Assembly (NCBI GenBank): GCA_947561395.2
Contig: OX387188.1
Coordinates: 7,362,150-7,426,149 of the forward strand
Reading direction: 5' to 3'
Source: Buxus sempervirens
Lineage: Eukaryota > Streptophyta > Magnoliopsida > Buxales > Buxaceae
Length of the DNA: 64,000 nt
The translations under genes were made by a program, and so were the position numbers. The notes beneath the pieces are model-generated. The model ran no database searches. It saw only the letters and a list, made by a program, of their open reading frames with translations, and was not told where the DNA came from. This document shows, one piece after another, positions 61,497 to 64,000 of the stretch (the first letter of the stretch is position 1; each line of letters begins with the position of its first letter).

Positions 61497-64000
61497 ATGG
61501 CGGGCAATCTCATACGTTATACGTCTACAGTCAAAGTTTTTGATGGAGCAATCTCTGTAGGTCCTTTTCTTTCTGCCAGCAATATTCCTTTGGAGGCCCC
61601 GACTGAAAAAATGAGGGGTCCTCTACTCTTCATTGATGAACAGAATCTCAATCTACCTTCTCGGAAAAATTTTCGAAGTTGGCCGACCGCCTATCCTGAA
61701 TGGGTAAACTGGGTTAACCGCATGAAGGAGCGCTTTGCCGTTATTTGGTGTAAGACTGGTATTTATGACATGATTAACTTTTCCTGTCATTGTATTCCTT
61801 TGAATCGTGACCTTCTCTGCGCCATGGGTTTATTCTGGAATGTTTGGACTAATACCTTCAATTTCCCTTGTGGACCAATGATTCCCACTGTCATGGATGT
61901 CTGCTTTATTACTGGTTTCTTTGCAACCGGTCATGAGATTCGGGTCGGTATGACCGATCTTAAAGATTACCAGCATTTACCTCCGCTGGCTGTAGGTGAC
62001 AAGGGAAAAGAGGTAGAAAAGAAAAGAAAGCAACCCCCAACGAAGAAGAACAGGGCTTCCAAGAAGGTGAGATCTTCTCGGCAAAAAGGGATTGTTTTGT
62101 CCAAGAACGAACCTCTACCGTTAGAGAGCGAATCTCCACCTACTTCAATTCATTCCTCTTATCGGTCCTATATCAAGGACTGTGCCAAATTCCGGCCTCC
62201 AGCTTATGAAGACGAGGTGGAACACTTCTACTTCCTCCTTTATTTTTTCTGCAACTTTGTATTCTGTTCTAAGGCTCAAGCAGTAACCAAAGAGTATTAC
62301 TCATTGGTTAAGTTAATTCTGGGTGAGTATGAAGTTGCCCTTGCTCCTTACTTTTTATCGGTTTTGTACCGTTCACTTCAGGAGTTTGTTCATGGCACCC
62401 TTCAAAATCCTGGGGGGCCATTGTGGTTTCTTCAATTTTGGGCTTACCACTACTTTCCATCTCAGTTTTATGCTCGGAGGCCGATTCCTTCTAATATGCC
62501 CTCTGAGTTTGGTGGCTATGCCTGTTTGACCGCTACTCCTGTTGTTCTCTCTTTTCCTGATTGCTTCCGTTTCTTTTTGAGTCTTCGTCATTTCCCCACT
62601 CCTCCTTTTGAAGTCTCCGCAAATTCTCCCGGTTTCCTTTCAATGGTTGATGACATAACTAACGAGCAGCATCTTATCTGGGCCAGTTTTCTGATGGCTC
62701 AAAATTTAAATTATGCTATAAAGTCGATTAACAAGAAACCGGGATTTGAGGTATACTTGCCAAATTGTGTCGGCCGGCAATTTCAATGTGAACAGAGGAT
62801 CCCCTTATTTGATGTGGATGGTTTGTTCACCATTAATGCCAAATCTGTTGATCGGCCGTCTATCACTGTAGCCGAAGCTGCCCAAATGGAAGATGCTTAT
62901 AGAGTTGCTGCCGTTGAATTTCAACTTCCCTTTCTTCCTCGTCATCATAAATATCGTTGTGATTTCAAGGTTTGGTGGGATTCTTTGTGGACTTCAATCT
63001 GCCGTTATTCGGCCGATTATTACCTCGAAAGATTGGGTCTGATGGAATCTTTGGCTGCGTCGATCTATGAAGGTATCTTCTTATCTTCCTTGTTCTTGAT
63101 CTACTTGATACTAATTCAGCTACTCTGTCACTAGGTGAAGTACCGCCTCTAGCCTTGGAAGCTTATATTTCCCCTTCAAGGGAATTGGCCGAGGATGAGG
63201 CTTATATTTCCCCTACAAGGGAATTGGCCGAGGATGAGGCCTTATCGGTAGAATGCCCTGTCTCGATTGTTCCTTTTGAAGATCTTGAGGAAGATCCTGA
63301 TGATGTCCCATTACGACGACGTTCTCGGAAGGTACTGAATCTTCATTGCTCATTCTTTTTTATTTTTCCTTCTGACACCTCATTCTTCTAGGCTTCGAGT
63401 TCCTCGGGTCCAACTGTTTTTTCTTCCAATGTCATGGAATCTTCTTCGGATCCAGTTGTTGATCCCACGTCTGTTTTTGATCCGGTCAATTTCGTTGGTT
63501 CTGCCGAAACATTGGATTCTCCTGGTAGTGTCATTGCAGCAGCTCCTTTAGCACTTCCTGAAGGTCAGGAGCATTTATCCATTCGAGAGGATTCTTCAGA
63601 AAGAAGTCCGTCTCCCGAATTACCTCCTGGATATGAGCAGAGTGCTGTCCCTTCGGTAGTTGAGATTGCAACGTCTACCACTTCCATTGGGCCTTCCGGC
63701 CCTTCTGCCTTGGCCGATATTCCTCCAGATTCTTCTGTTATAGCAGCGGAAGGTGATACTGATCGGCCGAAGCAAAAGCTTGTTGAATTGGGGAGTTCCA
63801 GTTCATCGTTTGTTCCTTCTCCTGCTGCGGGATTACTCTCTGATGATGGCCATGGCCGATTGGACACTATATTGAATGATGTCTGTTCCAATCTCTCATC
63901 GGATGGTTCATCTGAGCCCTCATCTCTAACAAGTATCCGTTCGGAGATTATCCGCCTCCTCTCTCCAGGCATAGTTGGTATTTCCGAAGAGACTCTTACC
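61497..64000 (+). CDS. Plant mobile domain (PMD) gene, spliced, 3' end outside window
   Basis: ATG at 61497 (MAGNLIRYTSTVKVF); an upstream in-frame TTG is not a credible eukaryotic start. Proposed exons: 61497-63072, 63135-63331 and 63392 to beyond 64000. Introns of 62 and 60 bp (GTATCT...CACTAG and GTACTG...TTCTAG) keep the frame open, and without them the first exon stops at 63134. Exon 1 shows the aminotransferase-like plant mobile domain: FIDEQNLNLPSRKNFRSWP, W-x2-W-x2-R-x4-FAVIW, IYDMINFSCHCIPLNRDLL, FWN-x8-FPCGPMIPTVMDV. A basic insert near residues 176-202 (KKRKQPPTKKNR) looks like a nuclear localisation signal. Exon 2 is acidic with a 13-residue tandem repeat. Exon 3 is S/P-rich and probably disordered. 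PMD proteins occur as host silencing factors (MAIL1/MAIN) and as genes carried by transposons; antisense frames are known in Tat retrotransposons. Its position antisense to X, next to the polypurine tract, favours an element-borne gene. It is the only long undamaged frame in the window. Confidence 0.75.

Noticed and set aside
63073..63134. Reading straight through to the stop at 63134 as the true PMD end
   Set aside because: The read-through tail is hydrophobic and unlike the rest, whereas removing GTATCT...CACTAG gives a continuous acidic frame that continues across a second intron to the window end.

Overview
This window is plant nuclear DNA made almost entirely of nested LTR retrotransposons, as in gene-poor, probably heterochromatic, chromosome regions of a flowering plant. 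The diagnostic traits are TG...CA long terminal repeats (LTRs) with 5-bp target-site duplications (TSDs), a decayed Tekay/Del-type chromovirus polyprotein, Tat/Ogre-like gag remnants, GT...AG introns, a foldback MITE and many AATAAA/TATA signals. I see no bacterial-type operon, no tRNA or rRNA gene and no convincing single-copy host gene. All family assignments rest on motifs read by eye. LTR family names A, B, X, Z, C, D, S, Q and element names E1, F, W, Y are my own labels.

Layout. 1-5935: a minus-strand Tat/Ogre-like gag relic (F), split by a minus-sense solo LTR (A1, 1320-4361). 5936-7791: a head-to-head leader region with two hairpin arrays. 7792-17188: plus-strand element E1 (gag, no visible pol, polypurine tract, 3' LTR A2); its gag is split by a 1.4-kb solo LTR-like insertion (Q). 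E1 ends inside the 5' LTR of W. 17189-28446: Tekay-type chromovirus W with gag-protease-RT-RNaseH-integrase-chromodomain relics; its 3' LTR holds inverted solo LTR S. 28547-36979: LTR D, holding a 431-bp MITE and solo LTR C, which itself holds solo LTR A3. 36980-40100: a truncated B-family LTR (B1), then a leader and primer-binding site of a minus-strand element (Y). 40101-46093: B2, the 5' LTR of Y, holding solo LTR A4. 46094-56060: LTR-leader sequence of element X (copy 1, plus sense) with a large hairpin array, split by solo LTR Z0 (itself split by Z1) and by solo LTR B3. 56061-58386: mostly unassigned AT-rich DNA. 58387-64000: X copy 2 (minus sense), split by solo LTR B4, with an antisense, spliced plant-mobile-domain gene on the plus strand that runs off the window.

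The most unusual signal is structural. Several LTR families carry arrays of short palindromes with strict spacing. Type I (25-bp palindromes, 39-bp period) lies just upstream of the TATA box in A1, A4, B2 and B3; type II (21-bp palindromes, 27-28-bp period) fills the same slot in A3 and B4. A separate array in the transcribed leader of X holds about twenty hairpins whose stems covary while the loop stays constant. Smaller hairpin arrays occur in the leader and 3' region of the Tat-like elements. These look like interchangeable cis-acting cassettes of LTR retrotransposons, and I know of no described class that matches them.

The nest gives a relative chronology: E1 inserted into W; S into W; A3 into C into D; A4 into B2, and B2/Y into X copy 1; Z1 into Z0 into X copy 1; B3 into X copy 1; B4 into X copy 2. 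Several of these have an unoccupied paralogous site in the same window.
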